From the NCBI GenBank assembly GCA_020137815.1, contig CM035360.1:4852121-4916120 (forward strand): a stretch of DNA of 64,000 nucleotides. The letters run 5' to 3'. Of the stretch, positions 26,504 through 35,892 are shown piece by piece. Below the pieces are notes generated by a model. That model was given only the letters and a program-made list of their open reading frames with translations. It ran no database searches and was not told where the DNA came from. The position numbers were made by a program, and so were the translations under genes. The number at the start of each line of letters is the position of its first letter. Positions within the stretch are counted from its first letter, which is position 1. Source of the DNA: Hormiphora californensis. Taxonomy: Eukaryota > Ctenophora > Tentaculata > Cydippida > Pleurobrachiidae.

Positions 26504-27634
26504 GGGGGGGGTTCAACCTAAAAATTTCCATTTCCATTTGCCAAAATCCGGGTATCGATGGAAATTTTTAGAAATTTTTAGAAATTTTTAGAAGTTTTTA
26601 GAAATTTTTAGAAGTTTTTAGTACTAAAAATTTCCAAAAATTTCTAAAAATTTCCAAAAATTTCCATTAATTTCCAAAAATTTCTAAAAATTTCTAAAAA
26701 TTTCCATTGACCAAGAAAAGAAAAATTAACAAAAACTTGAAAATATATAAACACAGTTGTCGAAGAACTGGTTCCTTTTCCTTACCTCTTGTGACAACTG
26801 AGCATCAATAAGTTATTGAATGATAGATAAGACATCGATATCATATATTTTTGGGCAATCCGTACAATTTCTTCAGAAATCATAGCTTCATTGGACAACT
26901 AAGGACGCGGACGTCTCAAAAACTGATTTAAAAGTAAGTTACCAAATAGCACAAGATACCTTATGTACTTATATAAGGTGCTATTTGGTAACTTACTTTT
27001 AAATATTCCTTCGGACGGGTCCTTTTACCATGACTAATGCTTAATACCGTAGTAGATCAGGTTTCTTAGCATACAATATAGAAACTTAAACTCTTTTTTA
27101 AACTCGATAAGGGATATAGCGAGAATAAGTACAGTCGGACCCCGATTTAGGGACACCCTCGGGGGAAAAGCTCTTGTCCACTAAATCGGGGTGTCCACTA
27201 AATCGGGGTCAAATAAGGTTAATTTCCTATATCGGGGGAAAAAATCCTGTCCCTAAATCGGGGTGCCACTAAATCGGGGGCCCCTAAATCGGGGTCCGAC
27301 TGTACTAACTTACTGTCGAAAACATGCATAGATTACCTGTCATTACCTTGGAATTGGGTTACCGACGAACTTATATAAACTTCTAAAAGTTTCTAAAAAC
27401 TTCTAAAAATTTCTAAAAATTTCTAAAAACTTCTAAAAATTTCTAAAAATTTCCATTTACTAAAAACTTCCAAAAATTTCCATTGTCCATAAATTTCTAA
27501 AAATTTCTAAAAATTTCTAAAAATTTCCAAAAAATTCTAAAAATTTCTAAAAATTTCTAAAAATTTCCAAAATAAAATTTCCATTTGCCAAAAAAGTGGG
27601 TATCAATGGAAATTTTTAGGGTTGAACCCCCCCC
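26504..27634. mobile_element. Inverted-repeat element inserted in Artemis-like copy 1
   Basis: Ends GGGGGGGGTTCAACC and the complement are followed inward by aaatttcc/ggaaattt arms. Most of both arms is a degenerate tandem repeat of an aaaatttct-type unit. AATATT flanks both sides (26498-26503 and 27635-27640). The target could equally be TA with TTGGGG termini. It contains a hairpin at about 26930-27003 and a nested pogo-like MITE at 27132-27302. No transposase is visible. Confidence 0.8.
27132..27302. mobile_element. pogo/Tc1-like MITE nested in another element
   Basis: The 171-base element begins CAGTCGGACCCCGATTTA and ends with its exact complement. TA occurs on both sides (27130-27131, 27303-27304). 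Internal blocks repeat the taaatcgggg theme. It is inserted inside the element that split the Artemis-like copy 1, so it is the younger insertion. Confidence 0.85.
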
Positions 27635-28661
27635 AATATTTCATGATTTCGTTGATTCCCTCATATTCCTCCCTGACAACCTCAGCCATTGGAATAGGAA
27701 AATAACTACTCAGACCCTGAATGATTGGTTCACGACCTGCGTTAAAGTCGATGTGAAATGTTACCGATGGTCGATCAGCAATAAAAGTTCGGAAAAGTCC
27801 AACAGATTCTCGATGTGTAGGAAAACTTCTAAATGCTCTAACATGAGATGTGAAGAAGGTGGTATCAATATACAAGTTAGATATTGGTTTCTCCGTTATG
27901 GCTGGATGAAGGGTTTTGTCGAGGGCTAACCGAAAATCTCCGGTGTAAAGAGTTCTGAGACCGTCGTTTCTAGTAAACAGGAACATCACGGATCCAGGAC
28001 AATGATCAGCTGGTAGAACCTGGACAGCAGTATCATCTCCTTTCCCAAATTTTAATGAACTTTCCACCGTGATTTCAGTAAAGAGACCTTTCAAGTGCTT
28101 CAAATTCTCCTTTTTGGTCAGTATGTCAATGGTCACACGGGTTGCGTACAGACAACATTTTCCCACGCTAAGTCGCTGGTGAATGGTAGGTTTACTGAGT
28201 CCTTGAACATGGTCAGTATGACAGTGTGAAACGAACAGGGCAGTGTGTTTGGACTCTAGAAACTTAGTGAAGTTGTCTACCAAGATTTCCCGGAACCCGG
28301 AGATGTACCCTTGGAATACATTGTCATCCTCTCGGGTCATTCCTACAATAATGAATGTTAGTTTGATGCAGAGATTTGGGGGGGGGGACAAAGAAACAGA
28401 GCCAAAGGACAACGAAAGTTCTAAATTTAAAAGAATAAATGATACAGAATCAATGTTACAGAAGAAAAAATAGACATAAAAGATTAAATTACAAACTCTG
28501 TCTGTACCATATAACTAACACCAGTTTAATTACACACAACAAAATATTAACTATCACAGTAAAAAGCATTAGTATTTAGTTTACACTTTACACAATACAC
28601 ATTCAATGCGAAGTATTCAATAAATTCATGCGATAAATAAATCAGATAATGAATCACTGCT

Positions 28662-29786
28662 TTAGCTTGTACTGCATCTCTCTCGTTCTCCCCCATGTTT
28701 TCCTTCTTCTGCTTCTCCTTCACAGTCGCTCATATCAGAGCCAGTCTGAAACATCTTGACAGCTTTTAGAATTTCAGAAACAGACACATTGGGAGGAGTA
28801 GCGATTGGATGTATTTTACGAGCAGGGACCAACTTCAAAAATCTCTTGCATTCTTCGTTTGAGCTGTGACTTACAAACGCAATCTTGTACGCACGATCAT
28901 GTTTCTCTTCGTATATCAATTGATCGGGACTTGAGCCATTATAATAACGCCATTGTATGGATGGTCTCAAATAAATTGTGTCTTTTTCACATAGCTCACA
29001 TGCTTCCCAATTTTCAAAGCTCATTTGATTTCCGATATGAACCCTGGACTTGTATTCTGGAATAGAGGTTAAATGATCAATAATTTCACGAATTCCTTTG
29101 TAACTTTCCCGAATTGTTTTTGAAGCATTAATAGGTAGGTAATAGCTTAAACCCTGAACCAATGCCTCCCGACCCGCACAATACTCGATATGAAATGTCG
29201 AAGATGTGAACTCAGCCATGAAGTTGCGAAAAAGCTCTACAGATTCTTGGTGGGTCGGGAAACACTGATAATGTGCAATTTCAGTGAAGAATGTGGTATC
29301 CATATACAAGTCTGTAATCGATCCTTCAGTTAGGGCCTTCATTAGTGAAGGGTGGAGGGTCCTTCCAAGAGGTAATCGAAAATCTCCGGTGTAAAGAGTT
29401 CTGAGACCATTGCTTCCTGTAAACAGGAACATCACGGATCCAGGACAATGATCAGCTGGGAGAACTTGCACATTGATACGATTATCTTCGCCTGCTTGAA
29501 ACGATTTCCCAATAACAATTTCAGTGAATAAACCCTCGAGATGCTTAAGAGTCGGTTTTCGGGTCAGTATGTCAATAGTCTGACGTGTTGCATACAAATT
29601 ACATTTTCCCACACTAAGCTGCTGATGAATGGTAGGTTTACTGAGTCCTTTAACATGGTCAGTATGACAGTGTGAAACAAATAGGGAGGTGTGTTTGGAC
29701 TCTAGAAACTTTGTGAAGTTGTCTACCAAGATTTCCCGAAACCCGGAGATGTACCCTTGGAATTCGTTGTCATCCTCTCGGGTCAT
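28662..29786 (-). CDS. Artemis-like (SNM1-family) nuclease, copy 2
   Basis: This intronless frame of 374 residues starts MTREDDNEF. Metal-binding residues are seen as H39-C-H41-T-D43-H44 (SHCHTDH), H113 in LPADHCPGS and D135 in YTGDFRL. The beta-CASP part includes LYMDTTFF and FVSHSSNEEC. Human Artemis has the same order and opens hairpins and trims DNA ends. The match is to the catalytic core; the long C-terminal regulatory half of vertebrate Artemis is absent, replaced by a short acidic tail (DCEGEAEEGKHGG). An acceptor ttgtag ends two bases before the ATG, preceded by a ctaac branch-point-like motif. It is nearly identical to copies 4 and 5. Confidence 0.93.
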   Translation of the reverse strand: MTREDDNEFQGYISGFREILVDNFTKFLESKHTSLFVSHCHTDHVKGLSKPTIHQQLSVGKCNLYATRQTIDILTRKPTLKHLEGLFTEIVIGKSFQAGEDNRINVQVLPADHCPGSVMFLFTGSNGLRTLYTGDFRLPLGRTLHPSLMKALTEGSITDLYMDTTFFTEIAHYQCFPTHQESVELFRNFMAEFTSSTFHIEYCAGREALVQGLSYYLPINASKTIRESYKGIREIIDHLTSIPEYKSRVHIGNQMSFENWEACELCEKDTIYLRPSIQWRYYNGSSPDQLIYEEKHDRAYKIAFVSHSSNEECKRFLKLVPARKIHPIATPPNVSVSEILKAVKMFQTGSDMSDCEGEAEEGKHGGERERCSTS

Positions 29787-30189
29787 TCCTACAAAGCTGA
29801 ATGTTAGTTTGAGGAGGAGATTTGAAGGGGGGATAAAGAAACAGAGCCAAAGAAGAAACAGTGCTAGAGAAAATCAAATTTAGTGAAAGTTAAAAGAATC
29901 GATATTACAGAGTCATTTTGATACAAGATTAACATTATTTTGACATAAAAAGAATTAAGAGTTTTAGACATGAATCATAAAAAGGTCTGTCTGTACATAC
30001 TATAAAACCAATAAAAATACATCTTGAACACGTGTACGTACATTTAAAACATGTATATTACATCGTCAGCCATTGTACATCATCCATGCGGAGAGTCAGA
30101 AATCATTGCATTTGATCGATGTCACAAAAATATGACAAGATCGCTCTGTTGATTTAATAATTGTAATATGAAATCAGTGATCTAGCCTA

Positions 30190-32082
30190 TTATATGTTAA
30201 AGTCAGGCTGTCTGTTGTTATAGTAAGGCTGTCTGTTGTCAAAGTGAGGCTGTCTGTTGTTAAAGTGAGGCTGTCTGTTGCCAAAGTGAGGCTGTCTGTT
30301 GTCAAAGTGAGGCTGTCTGTTGTCAAAGTGAGGCTGTCTGTTGTTAAAGTCAGGCTGTCTGTTGTCAAAGTGAGGCTGTCTGTTGTCAAAGTGAGAGTGT
30401 CTGTTGTCAAAGTGAGACTGTCTGTTGTCAAAGTGAGGCTGTCTGTTGTCAAAGTGAGGCTGTCTGTTGTCAAAGTGAGGCTGTCTGTTGTTAAAGTGAG
30501 GCTGTCTGTTGTCAAAGTGAGGCTGTCTGTTGTCAAAGTGAGGCTGTCTGTTGTCAAAGTGAGGCTGTCTGTTGTCAAAGTGAGGCTGTCTGTTGTCAAA
30601 GTGAGGCTGTCTGTTGTCAAAGTGAGGCTGTCTGTTGTCAAAGTGAGGCTGTCTGTTGTCAAAGTGAGGCTGTCTGTTGTCAAAGTGAGGCTGTCTGTTG
30701 TCAAAGTGAGGCTGTCTGTTGTCAAAGTGAGGCTGTCTGTTGTCAAAGTGAGGCTGTCTGTTGTCAAAGTGAGGCTGTCTGTTGTCAAAGTGAGGCTGTC
30801 TGTTGTCAAAGTGAGGCTGTCTGTTGTCAAAGTGAGGCTGTCTGTTATCAAAGTGAGGCTGTCTGTTGTCAAAGTGAGGCTGTCTGTTGTCAAAGTGAGG
30901 CTGTCTGTTGTCAAAGTGAGGCTGTCTGTTGTCAAAGTGAGGCTGTCTGTTGTCAAAGTGAGGCTGTCTGTTGTCAAAGTAAGGTGGTTCCACACGGACA
31001 AAAGGAACAACATTCATTTTGGGAGGTTCAGTGATTTGGAATGTTTTGTTGGCACAGACCAATTCCATGAATCTCTTACATTCCTCGTTTGAGCTGTGAA
31101 ATGAAAACGCAATCTTGTACGCACGATCATGCTCCTCTTCGTAAATCAATTGATTGGGAAGAATATATGGGCTGGAGTTTTCATGATAACGCCATCGTAT
31201 GGTTGGCCTTAGGTAAATCGTATCTTTGTCACATAGTTCACATGTTTTCCAATCTTTATAGCTCATATGTTTTCCGATATGAACTCTGTTTGCCTTGCTC
31301 GACCCTGTTTCCGTGTGCTCTGCCCGGTTTGAACAAAGCAAAACTCTGTCGGCTTGGTCAGAAGTAATGAATTCTAAAATTTCTCGGATTCCTTTGAACG
31401 CTTCCGAAATATGGCGTGAAGCACAAATAGAAAACTCTTTGCTCAATCCTTGAAGTATAGCCTCACGGCCAGCAGAAAACTCTATGTGAAATGTTGAATC
31501 AGGACGATTGTTGATAAATTCGCGAAAAAGCTCTACAGATTCTTGGTGAGTTGGGAAACGCTGATAATGTGCAATTTCAGTGAAGAATGTGGTATCCATA
31601 TACAAGTCTGTAATCGGTCCTTCAGTTATGGCCTTCATTAGTGAAGGGTGGATGTCTTGGTCAAGGGCTAACCGAAAATCCCCGGTGTACAGAGTTCTGA
31701 GACCATTGCTTCCAGTGAACAGGAACATCACAGATCCAGGACAATGCTCGGCTGGGAGAACTTGTACATTGATACGATTATCTTCGCCCGCTTGAAATGA
31801 TTCCCCAATAACAATTTCAGTGAATAAACCCTCGAGATGCTTAAGAGTCGGTTTTCGGGTCAGTATGTCAATAGTCTGACGTGTTGCATACAGACGACAT
31901 TTTCCCACGCTAAGTTGCTGACGAATTATAGGTTTACTGAGTCCTTTAACATGGTCATTATGACAGTGTGAAACGAACAGGGCTGTGTGTTTGGACTCTA
32001 GAAACTTTGTGAAGTTGTCCACCAAGATTTCCTGGAATCCGGAGATGTACCCTTGGAATACGTTGTCATCCTCTCGGGTCAT
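30190..32082 (-). CDS. Artemis-like nuclease, copy 3, with heptapeptide-repeat tail
   Basis: This intronless frame of 630 residues has a nuclease core (about residues 1-360) with SHCHNDH, LPAEHCPGS, YTGDFRL and FSFHSSNEEC. It is longer than its neighbours around residue 255, where an extra TETGSSKA-containing stretch precedes the usual RVHIG. From about residue 367 the normal tail is replaced by about 37 copies of QPHFDNR, encoded by a 21-base minisatellite (about 30193-30985). Few units vary (H to D or Y, D to N). The array stays in frame to the stop. An acceptor ttgtag ends two bases before the ATG. The tail is basic and aromatic with no known function. Confidence 0.9.
   Translation of the reverse strand: MTREDDNVFQGYISGFQEILVDNFTKFLESKHTALFVSHCHNDHVKGLSKPIIRQQLSVGKCRLYATRQTIDILTRKPTLKHLEGLFTEIVIGESFQAGEDNRINVQVLPAEHCPGSVMFLFTGSNGLRTLYTGDFRLALDQDIHPSLMKAITEGPITDLYMDTTFFTEIAHYQRFPTHQESVELFREFINNRPDSTFHIEFSAGREAILQGLSKEFSICASRHISEAFKGIREILEFITSDQADRVLLCSNRAEHTETGSSKANRVHIGKHMSYKDWKTCELCDKDTIYLRPTIRWRYHENSSPYILPNQLIYEEEHDRAYKIAFSFHSSNEECKRFMELVCANKTFQITEPPKMNVVPFVRVEPPYFDNRQPHFDNRQPHFDNRQPHFDNRQPHFDNRQPHFDNRQPHFDNRQPHFDNRQPHFDNRQPHFDNRQPHFDNRQPHFDNRQPHFDNRQPHFDNRQPHFDNRQPHFDNRQPHFDNRQPHFDNRQPHFDNRQPHFDNRQPHFDNRQPHFDNRQPHFDNRQPHFNNRQPHFDNRQPHFDNRQPHFDNRQSHFDNRHSHFDNRQPHFDNRQPDFNNRQPHFDNRQPHFDNRQPHFGNRQPHFNNRQPHFDNRQPYYNNRQPDFNI
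30193..30985. repeat. 21-base minisatellite encoding QPHFDNR repeats
   Basis: About 37 tandem units of the sense caaagtgaggctgtctgttgt type run without a break. Because 21 is a multiple of three, the plus strand is also open (30244-31092), which is only a shadow. The near-identity of units suggests recent expansion. Confidence 0.95.
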
Positions 32083-32379
32083 TCCTACAAAGCTGAATGT
32101 TAGTTTGAGGAGGAGATGTGGGGGAGCAAGAGAGGAAACAGAGCAAAAGAAGAAACAGAGCTAGAGAAAATCAAACTTTGTGAAAGTTAAAAGAATCGAT
32201 ATTACAGAGTCATTTTGACACAAGATTAACAATATTTTGACATAAAAAGAATTAAGAGTTTTAAAAATAGATCATAAAAAGGTCTGTCTGTATCATAAAA
32301 CCAACAAAAATACATCTTGAACACGTGAACGTGCATAAAACAAAAATATACATCGTCAATATTAAAAAAAATAAAAAAA

Positions 32380-32880
32380 AACGTGACTTTTTCATTGTTT
32401 TGTTGTTTTCCCCTTTTCCCCCCCCCCCCCCTTTTTTTAAAACACCAAAACCCCCCCTTCTTTTTCCCCCCCCACTCCTCTTTTCCCTCAAATTCTTTCC
32501 CCCTTTTCCCCCCTTTTTCCCCCCCCTCGTTCTTTTAAATCTGCCTTTCCCCTTTGTTTCTATTTTTTCTATTCCCGTGTTTTTTCCTGTTTTAAAAAAA
32601 CCCCCTAAATCTTTCCCCTTTAGGTTTCGGCGGGGCATTCAATTTCTTAAAACTTTTCGAATCGACAAACTTTGAATTTTACGTTAAAAAAACTTGGGGG
32701 TTTGTTTTGGTTTCCCCCCCCAAAACAAAAAACCCCCCCCCCCCCCCCCCCCCCAAACCCCCCCACACCCCCCCCCCCCCCCCCCCCCCCTTAATTTTTT
32801 TCTTTTTTTCCAAACCATCTTGGGTAATCCAAACCCCATTTTCATGAAAATGGGTCTCACAGCCCTTTCTTTTTCGAAAA
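32380..32880. other. Low-quality homopolymer-rich sequence replacing the end of Artemis-like copy 4
   Basis: Long runs of C, A and T, including C tracts of more than 20, sit between the upstream flank of copy 3 and the interior of copy 4. Nothing like it occurs at the same place in the other units. It looks like unpolished read sequence or a poorly closed gap. Confidence 0.7.
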
Positions 32881-32882
32881 TG

Positions 32883-33801
32883 TACTTACAAACGCAATCT
32901 TGTACGCACGATCATGTTTCTCTTCGTATATCAATTGATCGGGACTTGAGCCATTATAATAACGCCATTGTATGGATGGTCTCAAATAAATTGTGTCTTT
33001 TTCACATAGCTCACATGCTTCCCAATTTTCAAAGCTCATTTGATTTCCGATATGAACCCTGGACTTGTATTCTGGAATAGAGGTTAAATGATCAATAATT
33101 TCACGAATTCCTTTGTAACTTTCCCGAATTGTTTTTGAAGCATTAATAGGTAGGTAATAGCTTAAACCCTGAACCAATGCCTCCCGACCCGCACAATACT
33201 CGATATGAAATGTCGAAGATGCGAACTCAGCCATGAAGTTGCGAAAAAGCTCTACAGATTCTTGGTGGGTCGGGAAACGCTGATAATGTGCGATTTCAGT
33301 GAAGAATGTAGTATCCATATACAAGTCGGTAATCGGTCTTTCAGTTAGGGCCTTCATTAGTGAAGGATGAAGGTCTTGGTCAAGAGCTAACCGAAAATCC
33401 CCGGTGTACAGAGTTCTGAGACCATTGCTTCCAGTGAACAGGAACATCACAGATCCAGGACAATGCTCGGCTGGGAGAACTTGCACATTGATACGATTAT
33501 CTTCGCCCGCTTGAAATGATTCCCCAATAACAATTTCAGTGAATAAACCCGCAAGATGCTTAAGAGTCGGTTTTCGGGTCAGTATGTCAATAGTCTGACG
33601 TGTTGCATACAAATGACATTTTCCCACGCTAAGCTGCTGATGAATTAAAGGTTTACTAAGTCCTTGAACATGGTCAGTATGACAGTGGGACACAAACAGG
33701 GCTGTGTGCTTGGACTCTAGAAACTTAGTGAAGTTGTCCACCAAGATTTCCTGGAATCCGGAGATGTACCCTTGGAATACGGTGTCATCCTCTCGGGCCA
33801 T
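32883..33801 (-). CDS. Artemis-like nuclease, copy 4, 3' end missing
   Basis: The frame opens at 33801 (MAREDDT) and follows copies 2 and 5 closely. It has SHCHTDH, LPAEHCPGS, YTGDFRL, LYMDTTFF and EACELCEKDTIY. The match stops at 32883 just before the HSSxxEC block, where low-quality sequence begins; translation then leaves the family. Whether the gene is truncated in nature cannot be told from this assembly. Acceptor-like ttgtag precedes the ATG by two bases. Its upstream spacer (33840-34135) is nearly identical to that of copy 1 (28380-28660), showing block duplication. Confidence 0.85.
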
Positions 33802-34134
33802 TCCTACAATGCAGAATGTTAGTTTGACGCAGAGATGTGGGGGGGGACAAAGAAACAGAGCCAAAGGACAACGAAAGTTCTAAATTTAAAAGAATAAATG
33901 ATACAGAATCAATATTACAGAAGAAAAAATAGACATAAAAGATTAAATTACAAACTCTGTCTGTACCATATAACTAACACCAGTTTAATTACACCAGTTT
34001 AATTACACACAACACAATATTAACTATCACAATAAAGGGGATTAGTATTTAGTTTACACTTTACACAATACACATTCAATGCGAAGTATTCAATAAATTC
34101 ATGCGATAAATAAATCAGATGATGAATCACTGCT

Positions 34135-35259
34135 TTAACTTGTACTGCATCTCTCTCGTTCTCCCCCATGTTTTCCTTCTTCTGCTTCTCCTTCACAGTC
34201 GCTCATATCAGAGCCAGTCTGAAACATCTTGACAGCTTTTAGAATTTCAGAAACAGACACATTGGGAGGAGTAGCGATTGGATGTATTTTACGAGCAGGG
34301 ACCAACTCCAAAAATCTCTTGCACTCACTGTACGAGCTGTGACTTACAAACGCAATCTTGTACGCACGATCATGTTTCTCTTCGTATATCAATTGATCGG
34401 GACTTGAGCCATTATAATAACGCCATTGTATGGATGGTCTCAAATAAATTGTCTCTTTTTCACATAGCTCACATGCTTCCCAATTTTCAAAGCTCATTTG
34501 ATTTCCGATATGAACCCTGGACTTGTATTCTGGAATAGAAGTTAAATGATCAATAATTTCACGAATTCCTTTGTAACTTTCCCAAATTGTTTTTGAACCA
34601 TTAATAGGTAGGTAATAGCTTAAACCCTGAACCAATGCCTCCCGACCCGCACAATACTCGATATGAAATGTCGAAGATGCGAACTCAGCCATGAAGTTGC
34701 GAAAAAGCTCTACAGATTCTAGGTGAGTCGGGAAACGCTGATAGTGTGCAATTTCAGTGAAGAATGTGGTATCCATATACAAGTCGGTAATCGGTCCTTC
34801 AGTTAGGGCCTTCATAAGTGAAGGGTGGAGGTCTTGGTCAAGGGGTAGTCGAAAATCTCCGGTGTACAGAGTCCTCTGACCGTCGTTCCCTGTAAACAGG
34901 AACATCACGGATCCAGGACAATGCTCGGCTGGGAGAACTTGCACATTGATACGATTATCTTCGCCCGCTTGAAATGATTCCCCAATAACAATTTCAGTGA
35001 ATAAACCAGCAAGATGCTGAAACATCGATTTTCGGGTCAGTATGTCAATAGTCTGACGTGTTGCATACAGATGACATTTTCCCACGCTAAGTTGCTGATG
35101 AATGATAGGTTTACTGAGTCCTTGAACATGGTCAGTATGACAGTGTGAAACGAACAGGGAGGTGTGTTTGGTCTCTAGAAACTTTGTGAAGTTGTCCACC
35201 AAGATTTCCTGGAATCCGGAGATGTACCCTTGGAATACGTTGTCATCCTCTCGGGCCAT
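34135..35259 (-). CDS. Artemis-like nuclease, copy 5
   Basis: This intronless frame of 374 residues is nearly identical to copy 2 over its whole length, including the acidic tail. Motifs seen are SHCHTDH, LPAEHCPGS, YTGDFRL and HSSYSEC. Some substitutions match copy 3 or 4 instead, which suggests gene conversion within the array. An acceptor ttgtag ends two bases before the ATG. Confidence 0.93.
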   Translation of the reverse strand: MAREDDNVFQGYISGFQEILVDNFTKFLETKHTSLFVSHCHTDHVQGLSKPIIHQQLSVGKCHLYATRQTIDILTRKSMFQHLAGLFTEIVIGESFQAGEDNRINVQVLPAEHCPGSVMFLFTGNDGQRTLYTGDFRLPLDQDLHPSLMKALTEGPITDLYMDTTFFTEIAHYQRFPTHLESVELFRNFMAEFASSTFHIEYCAGREALVQGLSYYLPINGSKTIWESYKGIREIIDHLTSIPEYKSRVHIGNQMSFENWEACELCEKETIYLRPSIQWRYYNGSSPDQLIYEEKHDRAYKIAFVSHSSYSECKRFLELVPARKIHPIATPPNVSVSEILKAVKMFQTGSDMSDCEGEAEEGKHGGERERCSTS

Positions 35260-35892
35260 TCCTACAAAGCTGAATGTTAGTTTGACGTGGAGATTTGGGG
35301 GAGGGGGACAAGAGAAGAAACAGAGCTAGAGAAAATCAAATTTAGTTAAAAGAATCATTATACCAGAGTCAATACCAGAGTCAATATTTTAATTTCTAAA
35401 AAGAAAAAACTAAGACATTTAAAACATTAATAATAATAATAATAAAGGGTTTTTATACCGCTCAGTCTAGACAGGGCTGGATCATTGACATGACTCATGA
35501 GTCCAACACTGCCCAGATTCAGAGCGGTACACCAAGGTTGTTAATATCCTGACTCACTTAGAACAAAATAGACACATCTACTGATTATATACTCCAAAAA
35601 ATTGAAAAAAGCCTAAGGAAAAACGGGACACATAAAACAAACATTTATCTTACATCATAATTACAAACATAAACAATAAATTACATGTACACTTTTTATA
35701 CTTTTGTCTTGTATTTTACATTAAGAATCATTCGCTACATGCAGCATGCAGATCATTCAAAGTATTCATGCGATATCTTCATTATTCATTTCTACATTTT
35801 AAAAGTAAACGGATAATAAATCACTGGTTTCGCTCCACTATATCTCTCTCACTTTCATTCTCCTCCTCGATCATATTTCTCTAAATTCCCAT

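Larger units (their letters stand above)
25920..28340 (-). pseudogene. Artemis-like nuclease, copy 1, split by a 1.13-kb transposon
   Basis: Coding segments are 28340-27641 and 26503-25920. Between them lies an insertion (26504-27634) plus one copy of the 6-base AATATT. Removing 1137 bases (a multiple of three) leaves a 427-residue frame that aligns across the joint with its paralogues. Seen: SHCHTDH metal-binding motif, LPADHCPGS, YTGDFRL and a C-terminal IHSSYSEC block. These are the hallmarks of the metallo-beta-lactamase/beta-CASP SNM1 family, to which Artemis belongs. The acidic C-terminal tail differs from copies 2-5. As it stands, a stop follows inside the insertion, so the protein is truncated unless the element is spliced out; its ends are not GT-AG. 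The other five copies lie directly upstream on the same strand. Confidence 0.85.

Noticed and set aside
30193-30985. Regular repeat that could suggest a CRISPR array
   Set aside because: Units are contiguous 21-mers without spacers, in a eukaryotic coding frame.
30244-31092. 282-codon plus-strand frame over the 21-base repeat
   Set aside because: It is the reverse shadow of the QPHFDNR-coding minisatellite; any 21-base repeat without stops is open in both directions.
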